Below are positions 17,261-26,037 of a stretch of 64,000 nt of DNA, piece by piece. Numbering within the stretch: position 1 is the stretch's first letter; every line of letters begins with the position of its first letter. The stretch lies in NCBI RefSeq assembly GCF_030063335.1, contig NZ_JASISW010000003.1, positions 62,001 to 126,000 of the forward strand, given 5' to 3'. The DNA is from Rhodococcus sp. G-MC3. GTDB lineage: Bacteria; Actinomycetota; Actinomycetes; Mycobacteriales; Mycobacteriaceae. A model generated the notes under the pieces. That model searched no databases. It had not been told where the DNA came from and saw only the letters and a program-made list of their open reading frames with translations. Made by a program: the position numbers and the translations under genes.

Positions 17261-17295
17261 TTGACTCGGCTCGTCCAACGGAAGGTTCACCTGCC

Positions 17296-18267
17296 ATGAC
17301 GACTTCGGCCACGGCCCGTGCTGACTACGAGCAGGCTTTGCGAGTACTGTCCGACGCATCCGTTCACCAGCACTTCGATGCCTTCATCGACATTCCCTGG
17401 GATGATCCTGACTACGCGATAGTGCCCAACGATCCGCGCTGGATCCTTCCGGCGGCGGATCCACTCGGTGCTACGCAGTGGTACCGAGCACAGAGTCTCG
17501 AACGGCAGATAGAGATCGGCATGTATCGGCAGGCGAACATGCTCAAGACTGGTTTGCAGTTCGAGCAGATCCTCATTGCCGGCATCATGAATTTCGCGCT
17601 CCGGCTTCCCAACGGTTCACCGGAGTTCCGCTACTCCACGCACGAGGCCACCGAGGAGTGCCACCACACCCAGATGTTTCAGGAGTTGGTGAATCGAATC
17701 GGAGTGAAAGTGCCTGGTGGTCCGCGATGGTTCCGCGCGCTGGGACCGCTGTTGCCCGTCGCCGCTGGGCCGGTGCCGTTCGGCTTCTTCGTCGGCGTAT
17801 TGGCGGGGGAGGAGCCTATCGATCATGCACAGAAAGCGGTTCTCCGCGCCGCCAGTGCGCAGCACCCCCTGATGACTCGCGTGACGCAGATTCACGTTGC
17901 CGAGGAAGCGCGGCACATCGGCTTCGCGCACCAGTATCTCGAGTACAAGGCGCCCAAGCTGAGCAAACGTCAGCGGATGATCATGTCCGTCCTCACACCG
18001 GTGATCATGCGCGTGCTGTGCGATGTCATCATGAAGCCGAGCAAACAGGTGCAGCGCGAGATGGGCATTCCCCGCGCGGTGGTGAAAGAGGTGTGGTGGA
18101 ACAGCGAGGAGTCGCGGAAGGTGTTGCGCGACATGTTTGGAGACGTCCGGATGCTGTCGGAGGATCTGGGCCTGATGAACCGCGTTTCACGTCGTGTCTG
18201 GCGAGCGACTGGCATCGATGGTCGTCCGTCACGGTTCCGTAGCGAGCCTGCGTCCGCTGCGGCCTGA
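17296..18267 (+). CDS. Diiron oxygenase of the AurF (p-aminobenzoate N-oxygenase) family
   Basis: A 323-residue diiron protein. Metal-ligand motifs are EATEECHHTQMF (near residue 116) and HVAEEARHIGF (near 202), with further Glu residues in the helical core, as in AurF-type enzymes that oxidise amines or hydroxylate with O2. ATG 17296 has GAAGGTTC upstream; an earlier in-frame ATG at 17212 precedes the palindromes and is unlikely. The next gene, 8 bases on, encodes a ferredoxin, so this pair is probably oxygenase plus electron donor. The real substrate is unknown. Confidence 0.8.
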   Translation: MTTSATARADYEQALRVLSDASVHQHFDAFIDIPWDDPDYAIVPNDPRWILPAADPLGATQWYRAQSLERQIEIGMYRQANMLKTGLQFEQILIAGIMNFALRLPNGSPEFRYSTHEATEECHHTQMFQELVNRIGVKVPGGPRWFRALGPLLPVAAGPVPFGFFVGVLAGEEPIDHAQKAVLRAASAQHPLMTRVTQIHVAEEARHIGFAHQYLEYKAPKLSKRQRMIMSVLTPVIMRVLCDVIMKPSKQVQREMGIPRAVVKEVWWNSEESRKVLRDMFGDVRMLSEDLGLMNRVSRRVWRATGIDGRPSRFRSEPASAAA

Positions 18268-18275
18268 CCGACACC

Positions 18276-18572
18276 ATGCCACACGTCGTCACCCAGTCCT
18301 GCTGCGCCGACGCCTCGTGCGTCCTTGCGTGCCCGGTCAACTGCATTCATCCCGCGCCTGGGGAGCCAGGGTTCGGCGAAACCGAGATGTTGTTCGTCGA
18401 CCCGGCTTCCTGCGTCGGATGTGGCGCGTGCGTCACTGCGTGCCCGGTCGGTGCCATCGTCCCGGACTCCGCGTTGTCGCCTGGGCAACTACCGTTCTCA
18501 GTCCTCAATGCCGAGTATTACGAGACGTCGCCGCACGCCGACCGCGCCCCGCTGGCACTTGTGCCTCAGTAG
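18276..18572 (+). CDS. fprB: 7Fe/8Fe ferredoxin, N-terminal half of an FprB-like protein
   Basis: A 98-residue bacterial ferredoxin. The first cluster region reads SCCADASCVLACPVNC and the second CVGCGACVTACPVGA. The start MPHVVTQSCC is almost the same as that of mycobacterial FprB, in which this ferredoxin is fused to an FAD/NADP reductase. Here the reading frame ends at TAG 18570-18572, and the reductase sequence continues in the same frame straight after it. As written the cell makes a free ferredoxin. The gene starts 8 bases after the diiron oxygenase stop and probably feeds it electrons. Confidence 0.85.
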   Translation: MPHVVTQSCCADASCVLACPVNCIHPAPGEPGFGETEMLFVDPASCVGCGACVTACPVGAIVPDSALSPGQLPFSVLNAEYYETSPHADRAPLALVPQ

Positions 18573-19925
18573 CGTCGCCTGCGTAGACGCGGACCGTTCC
18601 GCGTCGCGGTCATCGGTGCCGGACCGGCCGGGCTGTACACCGCGGACGAGTTGCTCAAGCATCCAGAAGTAGCGTCCGTGGACGTTTTCGACGCGCTACT
18701 GACGCCGCACGGGCTGGTGCGACACGGCGTTGCGCCAGATCACGTCAGCACGAAGCGGGTCACCGAACTCTTCGAATCGATCGAAAATCAGCCGGGTTTT
18801 CGCTATGTGCTGGGAGTGGAGGTGGGCACCGACATCACCGTCGATCAGCTCGGCTCCGCGTACCACGCGGTGGTATACGCCGTCGGGGCCTGCGCCGATC
18901 GCGCGCTCGGGATTCCCGGCGAGGGCCTGGAGGGTTCGCTCGCTGCAACCGAAGTGGTGGGCTGGTACAACGGCCACCCCGACCACAGCGGCGCCGCCGT
19001 TCCGCTCAGCCACGAACGCGTCGTCGTCATCGGCAATGGCAACGTCGCGCTCGATATCGCCCGCGTCCTCACCCGAGATCCTGAGTGGCTCTCGGCAGCA
19101 ACTGATCTCGCTCCGGGAGCGCTGGGCCAGTTGAAGGCATCGAATGTGCGAGAGGTCCAGATCATCGGACGACGTGGCCCCGCCGAGGCGGCGTTCACCG
19201 CCCCGGAGTTGATCGGACTGGGCTCGCTTCCCGACATCGACATCGTCGTCGATGCCGACCCCGCCATGCTCGAAGGTTCCGATCAGCGCAGCAAGCTACT
19301 CGCGGACCTGGCCGCCCGGCCCCGCCCTGACGACTCGACCCGCCGTCGTATCGTGTTGACTTTCGCGTGCTCCCCCGTGGAAGTCCTTGGAGACGGCGGC
19401 CGTGTCAGCGGAGTTCGCGTCGTGCGGAACGACCTCACCTGCCACCCTGACGGCACCGTCACCGCCACACCGACGGCGGATGAGCGGACCATCGCGGCAG
19501 GCTCGGTGATCCGGTCGGTCGGGTTTCGCGGCACCCCGATTCCCGGCTTGCCGTTCTCCGAGACAGGGACAGTCCCGAACGATCACGGACGGGTGGCGCC
19601 CGGTGTGTACGTGGTGGGCTGGATCAAGCGCGGCCCGCGCGGTTTCATCGGAACCAACAAGACGTGCGCCCAGGACACCGTGGAGCAGATACTCGATCAC
19701 TTCGACAGTGCGATCGAGGAGCCCACTCGGTTGCCCGATGCGCTGCCGGCCGCGACGTGCCCCGATGCCGGCGACCTGGCCGGTTGGCGACGCCTCGACT
19801 CCGCCGAACGGGAGCATGGAAGTCGAACAGGACGACCTCGGGTCAAGATCGTCGACCCAGCCCAGCAACGGGTGGCCGGGCGCAGTCCCGGAAACGCGAA
19901 ATCTCGGCGACTCGCACGCGCCTGA
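18573..19925 (+). pseudogene. fprB: FprB-like ferredoxin-NADP reductase domain behind an in-frame amber codon
   Basis: This frame encodes an adrenodoxin-reductase-type FAD/NADP domain. The FAD motif VIGAGPAGLY begins about 12 codons after the TAG, followed by GLVRHGVAPDH, the NADP motif GNGNVALDIARVL, RRGPAEAAFT, and the C-terminal GWIKRGPRGFIGTNK. All match mycobacterial FprB in order. Between the TAG and the FAD motif there is no ATG, GTG or TTG. The first standard start is TTG 18651, which would remove the FAD-binding motif. The domain can therefore be made whole only by readthrough, a CTG or other rare start, or reversion. It is otherwise open and conserved for about 450 codons, so the stop is recent, tolerated, or a base-call error. 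Confidence 0.75.
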
Positions 19926-19939
19926 GCTCTCGATGGTGA

Positions 19940-19976
19940 GCTGGTCCCGTCGTACCGCCGCGACGACGGGACCAGC
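19940..19976. terminator. Bidirectional hairpin terminator
   Basis: A perfect 14-bp stem: 19940-19953 (GCTGGTCCCGTCGT) pairs with 19963-19976 around a 9-base loop. It lies between the convergent reductase (ends 19925) and ferritin-like gene (ends 20065). No T-run follows. Confidence 0.75.
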
Positions 19977-20064
19977 AAGTCGAGCCGTTGTGCCGTGCTC
20001 ACGTGAGGTGCGCGCGGCGTTTCGTCATACTCTGGGCCGCTGACCGAAGTATGACGATGTCGGA

Positions 20065-21024
20065 TTATCCTCCGCTGGTGTTGAGTTCGCCGTTGACACC
20101 GGCCGGGAAGAAACCGCCCGACCTGACCGGCGCCGGGTTCAGGTACACGATGTTGAGGACCTGACCGGGTGAGCGTGAGAACGCTATTCCGTTGGCGTCC
20201 AACGGAACCAAGTTTGCGGCGCCGTCGACAGAGATTCCCTGATCCAGATCGTCCGGTCCATCGAGGCTGTCCCTGGCGTCGGAAATTGCGTTCGCCGGAG
20301 TCTCGAGCCCGAGCGAGTACAGGCTCGTGCGGATGATGCCAGCGTGGTACGCCTCGGCTGCGAGGATGCCAGCGGCGGCTTCGAGATACGTTTTGTTCGA
20401 TACCAGCGGGGCTGCTCCCTTGTAAGCGGTGACGCCGACATCTTCGAAGATGAACGCGCCGAGCAGGAAGTTCTGCTCGTTGGCGTAGACGTCGAACGTC
20501 TCACCAGCGCCGATCAGTCCGGCTGCCATCGCTGCCGCATTGAAGCTGGCGTCGAGATCGATCGCAGGGCGAGCGACTGCCGCGCTACCGAGCGCTCCGC
20601 GTAGGAAGGCAACGTGATTGAGCTCGTCGAATGCAATTTCCTCGGCGTAGGCCTTGATCAGCGGACTGTCGAACTTGACCTGACGACCTCCGGTGACAGG
20701 GCCCGGAGTTCCGGTGCCCCCCACGAGGGTGTCGGGCAGTCCGGCCCCGGTAACGGCCCGTTGGTAGAACTCGGCTTCCAGGTATTCGAGGTTGAGGGCG
20801 AAGTTCAAAATCGCTGCGTCGGAAGGTCCTTGACCCGGCATTCCAGGGATGTTCGGACCGTCGGACGATCCGAAGGGAAATGCGGATGCGGCGCCTGCGC
20901 CCGCAGTCATCGCGACACCGGCACCCAAGCCTGTCAGTCCGGCTGCCCGCATGAAACGTCGTCGATCGAGACCGTTCTCGGAGCTACTGGTGATGGCCTT
21001 GGTGATGAAAGTTCTGTCGAACAT
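20065..21024 (-). CDS. Tat-exported ferritin-like domain protein
   Basis: A 319-residue exported protein. ATG 21024 is chosen because it leaves a standard Tat signal: [18 protein letters not shown] at about residues 19-36, ending near ASAF. The mature part contains the pattern of the Ferritin_2 family (desiccation-related type): [13 protein letters not shown], then [15 protein letters not shown], and EAYHAGIIR. The Glu/His residues could hold a metal. Its role is unknown; relatives are linked to stress and cell-envelope iron or radical handling. An upstream in-frame extension (to 21117) is not needed. Confidence 0.8.
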   Translation of the reverse strand: MFDRTFITKAITSSSENGLDRRRFMRAAGLTGLGAGVAMTAGAGAASAFPFGSSDGPNIPGMPGQGPSDAAILNFALNLEYLEAEFYQRAVTGAGLPDTLVGGTGTPGPVTGGRQVKFDSPLIKAYAEEIAFDELNHVAFLRGALGSAAVARPAIDLDASFNAAAMAAGLIGAGETFDVYANEQNFLLGAFIFEDVGVTAYKGAAPLVSNKTYLEAAAGILAAEAYHAGIIRTSLYSLGLETPANAISDARDSLDGPDDLDQGISVDGAANLVPLDANGIAFSRSPGQVLNIVYLNPAPVRSGGFFPAGVNGELNTSGG

Positions 21025-21291
21025 TATGCGGTCGTGCCTCTCGTCCGAAGGGGAAATGCATGTTGGCGCCCCCGCGGACGGGATAACAGTAGCGTCTCGA
21101 ACGATTGTCAGCACCATGAAGTCGAAAGAATTCTTCCTTCGCGGTCAGGGCCTGACATCAGGGCGTGATTCGACGAACCGAGGGGACGGACAGCAAAGCG
21201 GTTTCCGGCAGATGACCATCCGCGGCGGCCTGGGCGACGAATGACTCATATCCGCCGCCCACAACACTGGCATGATCGAAAGGCTCACATT

Positions 21292-21996
21292 ATGTTCACC
21301 GTCCGTAAAGCCGCTGCTGTCACTGCTATCAGTGCACTGAGCTTGCTTCCCCTGGCTGCCTGCTCCTCCGACGACTCCTCCTCTTCCTCGCCGGAGACGA
21401 CCGCCGCCTCGAGTCAATCCGAGTCTTCCTCTGGCGCAACGACATCAGCCGAGCCAAAACCTGCCGCAGAGGTCGCTTCGCTGACCGGTGTCGACACCGC
21501 GGTAGCACTCGATGCAGGCTTCACCGGCGCGCTGACCAGTCTCGGCTTGACTCCGGGCACTGTCGGCACCGCGACGCTCACCGATGGGTCGCTGCACTTC
21601 CCGATCACCGGCGGCAACGTCAAGTACTGGGAGCCTGGCACCGTCGACCCTTACGTGCAGGGCAAAGTCATCCACAACGGCAGCGGTTTGTCGTTGACCG
21701 CGGGTGACACCGTCGTAGAACTGACCAACTTCGACATCGACCCGGGTACCTCCATTCTGACCGGTGACGTCATGGTCAACGGCGCAGAAGCTGCAGCGGA
21801 CGCTGTCCTGTTCGACCTGGACGGACGGACTTTGCAGCCGTTGGCAACCGGACCCAACGACACCGCCATCCTGCAGGGCACCGAGGTCAAAATCTCTGAA
21901 ACCGCCGCCGGCTTGCTCAACGACACCTTCAAGACCGACGCCGTGACCCCGGGATTGCTGGTCGGTATCGCCACCATCACGATCAACACCAAGTAA
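21292..21996 (+). CDS. Secreted lipoprotein of unknown function
   Basis: A 234-residue lipoprotein. ATG 21292 has AAAGG upstream and gives a signal peptide with lipobox LAAC at residue 23. A Ser/Thr-rich linker of about 40 residues follows (SSDDSSSSSPETT). The remaining domain is rich in Gly, Thr and Val with alternating beta-strand character and contains GTATLTDGSLHFPITGG and GSGLSLTAGDTVVELTNFDIDPG. The pattern loosely recalls HtaA-type surface domains, but I would not assign it. A strong hairpin ends the transcript 40 bases downstream. Confidence 0.75.
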   Translation: MFTVRKAAAVTAISALSLLPLAACSSDDSSSSSPETTAASSQSESSSGATTSAEPKPAAEVASLTGVDTAVALDAGFTGALTSLGLTPGTVGTATLTDGSLHFPITGGNVKYWEPGTVDPYVQGKVIHNGSGLSLTAGDTVVELTNFDIDPGTSILTGDVMVNGAEAAADAVLFDLDGRTLQPLATGPNDTAILQGTEVKISETAAGLLNDTFKTDAVTPGLLVGIATITINTK

Positions 21997-22037
21997 TTTT
22001 CCTAGCCGAACTGTCGTTCGGTGAGACCGGCACGGAC

Positions 22038-22081
22038 TTCTCCGGTGAAGGTGCGCATGACGCCGCACCTTCACCGGAGAA
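22038..22081 (+). terminator. Strong hairpin terminator
   Basis: A perfect 18-bp stem pairs 22038-22055 with 22064-22081 around an 8-base loop. It begins 41 bases after the lipoprotein stop. It is the longest perfect hairpin noticed in the window and lacks a U-tract. Confidence 0.85.
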
Positions 22082-22409
22082 CGCGTTTGGAACATCGATC
22101 GGGCTGGGCTGACGGCCTGAGCTGAACGTGCCCGGGTGAATTCCGCAGGGCTCCCGACGCCCGCTACGAGGCTGAGCTTCCGGTCGCCTTAGGCCTGATC
22201 ATCGACCGTGGCGGAAGTGTGGCCGCCTGGATGCCGAATACCACTCAGCAGCTTGAGCACTCGTGGTACCAGAGCGCGCGGCACAAGGCATGACATTTCA
22301 CGCAACACCTCGGGCTGTTGAACCTGAGAGGCAGAGAAGAGAAGGACATGCAATGCAGAGACTGCACCGATGTCGCCGCGCCCTTACCCGGTCGGCGGTG
22401 TAATCGAAA
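22082..22409 (+). other. Gene-poor stretch with a possible coding relic
   Basis: No complete gene is present. One frame (22126 to the TGA at 22291-22293) is open and has coding-like composition, with translation including RYEAELPVALGLIIDRGG, but no start codon lies in front of it. It may be the 3' end of a lost gene or chance. The stretch also holds the promoter of the methyltransferase, which I could not place. Confidence 0.25.
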
Positions 22410-23159
22410 GTGAGTGAATCCCTCGGCAGCGATGCCGTCACCACCACCACCGCCGACACCACCGGCGCGCGCACTGCTGTGTTCGCTGCCGAGAACGAGG
22501 CGGCCAACATCGGCGACGATGTAGCCGATGCGGTCCTGACGCGCGCGATTGCCGGTGAACCGAGTTGGATGCAGCACTCGGACGGACATCGATCGGAGCT
22601 GCCTACCGGGCGATGGATGGGCGGTACCTGGTCCACTCCACAAGACCGCGCGTTCGATGAGGTGATACTCGATGCCTGCTCCGGCCCGACACTCGATCTC
22701 GGGTGCGGCCCCGGGCGGTTCACTGCAGCCTTGACACGATTCGGAACTCAGGCTGTCGGCATGGATACCTGCGCTGCTGCGGTAGCGATGACTCGTGCAC
22801 GCGGAGGATGTGCTGTCGAAAGTGACGTCCTCGGGCCGCTACCCGCTGCTGGGCGATGGTCGACGGTACTGCTCGCCGACGGAAATGTCGGCATCGGCGG
22901 CAATCTGAGCCTCATGCTCGAACAGGTTGCCGACGCGCTGGAGGTCGGGGGTCGCGCGGTGATCGAGGTCGACGCCCCCGGTACCGGTCACCATTACCAT
23001 CGCAGGCGTTGGCACACCGACACGATCATCGGGCCGTGGTTTCCGTGGGTCAGCGTCGACGCCGACAGCCTGGCCGCACACGCGCCCGCAGTTCGACTCC
23101 AGTTCACGGACCATCTCTCCGTCGGTGCGCGGCACCTCGTCTTCGCAACACGGCACTGA
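22410..23159 (+). CDS. Class I SAM-dependent methyltransferase
   Basis: A 249-residue protein with motif I DLGCGPGRF near residue 95 and an acidic motif II region (GMDTCAAAV). LADGNVGIGGNLSLML replaces the usual motif IV. The first 50 residues are a low-complexity Thr/Ala-rich leader not needed for the fold, so the true start may be later, for example the ATG at 22569 (M-Q-H-S). GTG 22410 has only a weak purine run upstream. In related actinobacteria such genes lie beside SigK/RskA-type systems, which fits the anti-sigma gene downstream. Confidence 0.7.
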   Translation: MSESLGSDAVTTTTADTTGARTAVFAAENEAANIGDDVADAVLTRAIAGEPSWMQHSDGHRSELPTGRWMGGTWSTPQDRAFDEVILDACSGPTLDLGCGPGRFTAALTRFGTQAVGMDTCAAAVAMTRARGGCAVESDVLGPLPAAGRWSTVLLADGNVGIGGNLSLMLEQVADALEVGGRAVIEVDAPGTGHHYHRRRWHTDTIIGPWFPWVSVDADSLAAHAPAVRLQFTDHLSVGARHLVFATRH

Positions 23160-23366
23160 AGTCGTGGCGCACCGCGGGTACGGGCGCGTGACCGCACCGG
23201 AGCGAGTTCAATCCGATTGCGGCACAGCAACGAATCACTGGTACGCATCCCGTCGTCGCAAGTTCTTCGCCGATGGATGCCCATACGCGCGGAGGTGCCC
23301 GGTGATCGGTTCAGGACTTCAACCTCCGACGTACCCGAAGGGTCAAGCCCCACGAGGAGTGCGGTG

Positions 23367-24149
23367 ATGACCAACGTCGTCGATTTTCCCGAACCCCACC
23401 GACGTCTGCTTCTGGACTCCGCATACCTGTACGCACTCGACTGCCTCGACGCCGACGAATGCGCCGACATCGACATCCAACTCGCCGCCGCCGACAGTGC
23501 TACTCGCCGAGCATTCTACGGCGACGTGCGGGCGTTACGGGAGGCCCTCGCGCTCGCTGCGGCGCCGGGCCAGTACCCGCCTCCGGTCCAACTACGCCTG
23601 CGCACATTGCATGTACTGGCCAACGAACCTGCCCAGGATCGACGGCACGGCAACCCGGCCATCAACGCACACATGCGAGACTCGCGCACATCGGCCGGAC
23701 GGCGGTGGCGTATCCCGGTTGCTGCTGCGGCCGCAGTGGTCATCACACTGGGCGCGGTTGTCATTGGAACCGAACCGTTCGCCCCCGAACCTGCGGCCCC
23801 GACAGGGTCGGATGGATCGAGCAGTGTGATCGTTGCCGACGACACGAGAACCATCACCACTCCCGTCGACGGAGGCGGGACGGTGCGCATCGACTACTCC
23901 CGTAACCAGCATCAAGCGTCGGTGAACTTCAGTGGCGTCCCCGCCCCGCCCGACGGTTCGGTTTATCAGATGTGGCTTCTCGACGGCACCCCACACTCGG
24001 CGGGATTGTTGTTCGGAGCCCAACCGGACGGCAACCACCCACTGACGACACTGCTCGGCGGCGCCACGACATTCGCTGTCACGATCGAACCCGCAGGGGG
24101 GTCATCGACACCGACCTCGCTCCCGATCGTGCGCGCCGACCTGATCTGA
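23367..24149 (+). CDS. Anti-sigma factor, RskA type, without adjacent sigma gene
   Basis: A 260-residue membrane protein. The N-terminal 90 residues form an anti-sigma domain (LLDSAYLYALDCLDADECADID). A membrane segment follows at about 115-135 (IPVAAAAAVVITLGAVVIG), then an extracytoplasmic domain ending in VYQMWLLDGTPHSAGLLF and FAVTIEPAGGSSTPTS, characteristic of RskA-family C-termini. ATG 23367 has GAGGAG 8 bases upstream; GTG 23364 is an alternative. RskA proteins hold an ECF sigma (SigK) at the membrane until cleaved. That sigma gene normally lies directly upstream, but the 207 bases before this gene and the gene before it show no sigma domain. Confidence 0.82.
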   Translation: MTNVVDFPEPHRRLLLDSAYLYALDCLDADECADIDIQLAAADSATRRAFYGDVRALREALALAAAPGQYPPPVQLRLRTLHVLANEPAQDRRHGNPAINAHMRDSRTSAGRRWRIPVAAAAAVVITLGAVVIGTEPFAPEPAAPTGSDGSSSVIVADDTRTITTPVDGGGTVRIDYSRNQHQASVNFSGVPAPPDGSVYQMWLLDGTPHSAGLLFGAQPDGNHPLTTLLGGATTFAVTIEPAGGSSTPTSLPIVRADLI

Positions 24150-24190
24150 CAAGCCCCCGGCGGGACGACATCCGCACACTGGCATGTGAT

Positions 24191-25219
24191 CTAGGGGGAC
24201 TCGGGTCGGAGGGCACTGCGGACCTCGGACGCACCCGAGGCAAAGGCAGTGCCGATCTCTTCCAACGCGTAGGGCTCACCGACGGCGCCGGCGAGTAGCC
24301 CCCCTGACGGTGTGCGCCGCAGAAACTCGATGGCCTCGACGAGGTCGATCAGCGCGTAGTTGTGACTGCCGACGACCGTCACGAGATTGCGCACGATCGA
24401 CTCGGGATTCAACTCGACCGCAGCACCGGGGAATACCGATCCGACCAACGCGATCCGTCCGGCCAGTTCGACGACGTCGAGTGCAGCGGCCACGGCGGAC
24501 GTGCTGCCGGACAGTTCGAAGATCGCATCGGCTCCGAGCCCCACGTCGGCCAATTCACCCGGCGTACAGACTGCGCTCGCGCCGATCTCCGACGCGGATG
24601 CACGACGTGAGGGGTCCGGATCGCAGGCCACTACCGAGGCAGCTCCGCGGTCGAGCGCATATGCGATGGCAGTCAGTCCGAGCATGCCGCAGCCGAGGAC
24701 CACCACGGCGTCGCCCTCGGCCAATCCGATTCGCCGTGCCGCGCAGACGACGGTAGCGGTGGCGCACCCCGCAGGTGCGAGTAGTGCAGCGGGAAGATCT
24801 TCCGGGACGACGACAATTCCAGTCCCGGCGAGGAGGTGTACGTGAGTTGCGAAGCCGCCGTTCAAAGTCCACCGGTCGGTGATGGGTTCGTGCCCGTACT
24901 TGCGGGCGTCGAGGCATTTCTGTGGTACTCCGCGGGCGCAGCGCGTGCATGTGCCGCACGCCGTCCCGACGGTCCACACCACCCGATCTCCGACCTCGAC
25001 GGTCGCTCCCGGACCCACACCGACGACGCGCCCGACACTTTCGTGGCCCAAAACAGTAGGTACCGGTGTCGTGCGATGTCCGGCCACAGTGTGCAGATCG
25101 CTTCCGCATACCGTCGACAGTTCGACCTCGACCAGTGCTTCGCCGTCGCCCAGGTCCGGTAACGGCACCGGCAGGAGGGAAAATTCGCTGCCCGACCACA
25201 CGGCGGCGAAAGCCGTCAT
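24191..25219 (-). CDS. Zinc-type alcohol dehydrogenase linked to phosphonate catabolism
   Basis: A 342-residue MDR-family dehydrogenase. Catalytic zinc ligands are seen in CGSDLH and GHE. The structural zinc loop is CGTCTRCARGVPQKC, and the NAD motif is GCGMLG near residue 180. Start ATG 25219 overlaps the permease stop by 4 bases. Its position at the end of the phnDCE operon matches the family proposed as a phosphonate-catabolism-associated alcohol dehydrogenase (TIGR03366-type). A likely role is handling an aldehyde or alcohol intermediate; the substrate is unproven. Confidence 0.82.
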   Translation of the reverse strand: MTAFAAVWSGSEFSLLPVPLPDLGDGEALVEVELSTVCGSDLHTVAGHRTTPVPTVLGHESVGRVVGVGPGATVEVGDRVVWTVGTACGTCTRCARGVPQKCLDARKYGHEPITDRWTLNGGFATHVHLLAGTGIVVVPEDLPAALLAPAGCATATVVCAARRIGLAEGDAVVVLGCGMLGLTAIAYALDRGAASVVACDPDPSRRASASEIGASAVCTPGELADVGLGADAIFELSGSTSAVAAALDVVELAGRIALVGSVFPGAAVELNPESIVRNLVTVVGSHNYALIDLVEAIEFLRRTPSGGLLAGAVGEPYALEEIGTAFASGASEVRSALRPESP

Positions 25220-26037
25220 GCTCCGAGCCGCTTGCGCACTGCGCCGCTGAGCAGATCGACAGCGACGACGAGCACCAGAACCATCAAGATGTAGGTCATC
25301 ATCTCGTCGAATCGGAACAGTGAAATCGATTGGTTGATCAAGAATCCGATGCCACCTGCCCCGACCAAGCCGAGAACGAGCGAGGACCGGACGTTGACGT
25401 CGAGGCGGTAGAGCAGTAGTCCGGCGAACTGCGGAACGACGGTCGGCAGGACCACGTGGATGGCCACCTGCGTGCTCGACGCGCCAGCGACGCGCAGGGC
25501 CTCGATGGGACCCTGGTCGATCTCTTCCATCGCCTCGGACCAAAGTTTGGCCATGACCCCTGTGTTGTGCAGGATGATCGCGAGTACGCCCGCGAACGGT
25601 CCGAGCCCGACGGCGGTGACGAAGATGAGCGCGAACACGATGTCGGGCACAGCTCGCAGAAACGACATGATGCTACGAGCGGCCTGGTATACGAACGGGT
25701 TTCGATTTGTGGAGCGGGAGCCGAGTACGGCGAAAACGATGGAAAGCGGGATGGAGAACGTCGTGCCGACGAGTCCGATCGCGAACGTGACGAGACATGC
25801 CTCGATGCCCGGTTTGACCACCGTTGTCCAGGAGAAATCTGGTGGGAAAGCGGATCCGAGGAACGAGGCGATGCCCTGCCACCCACTGACGAGTGCAGTT
25901 GCGGATACGTCGGTCTCCTCCACTGCCCAGATGTGCACCGCGATCAACCCGGCGACGAGAGCTGCGCCGACGACAAGGCCCATTCGGCGACGAGGGTGTG
26001 GGGGTACCTTCAGGCGCCTGACGTCGAGAGTGGTCAT
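25216..26037 (-). CDS. phnE: Phosphonate ABC transporter permease PhnE
   Basis: A 273-residue inner-membrane permease with about six hydrophobic segments. The EAA-type loop that docks the ATPase reads EALRVAGASSTQVAIHVVLP near residue 180. Start ATG 26037 overlaps the PhnC stop by ATGA. One copy is present, so it probably works as a homodimer with PhnC and PhnD. Confidence 0.87.
   Translation of the reverse strand: MTTLDVRRLKVPPHPRRRMGLVVGAALVAGLIAVHIWAVEETDVSATALVSGWQGIASFLGSAFPPDFSWTTVVKPGIEACLVTFAIGLVGTTFSIPLSIVFAVLGSRSTNRNPFVYQAARSIMSFLRAVPDIVFALIFVTAVGLGPFAGVLAIILHNTGVMAKLWSEAMEEIDQGPIEALRVAGASSTQVAIHVVLPTVVPQFAGLLLYRLDVNVRSSLVLGLVGAGGIGFLINQSISLFRFDEMMTYILMVLVLVVAVDLLSGAVRKRLGA

Noticed and set aside
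23160..23366. Remnant of a SigK-like sigma gene before the anti-sigma gene
   Set aside because: None of the three plus-strand frames shows sigma region 2 or 4 residues.
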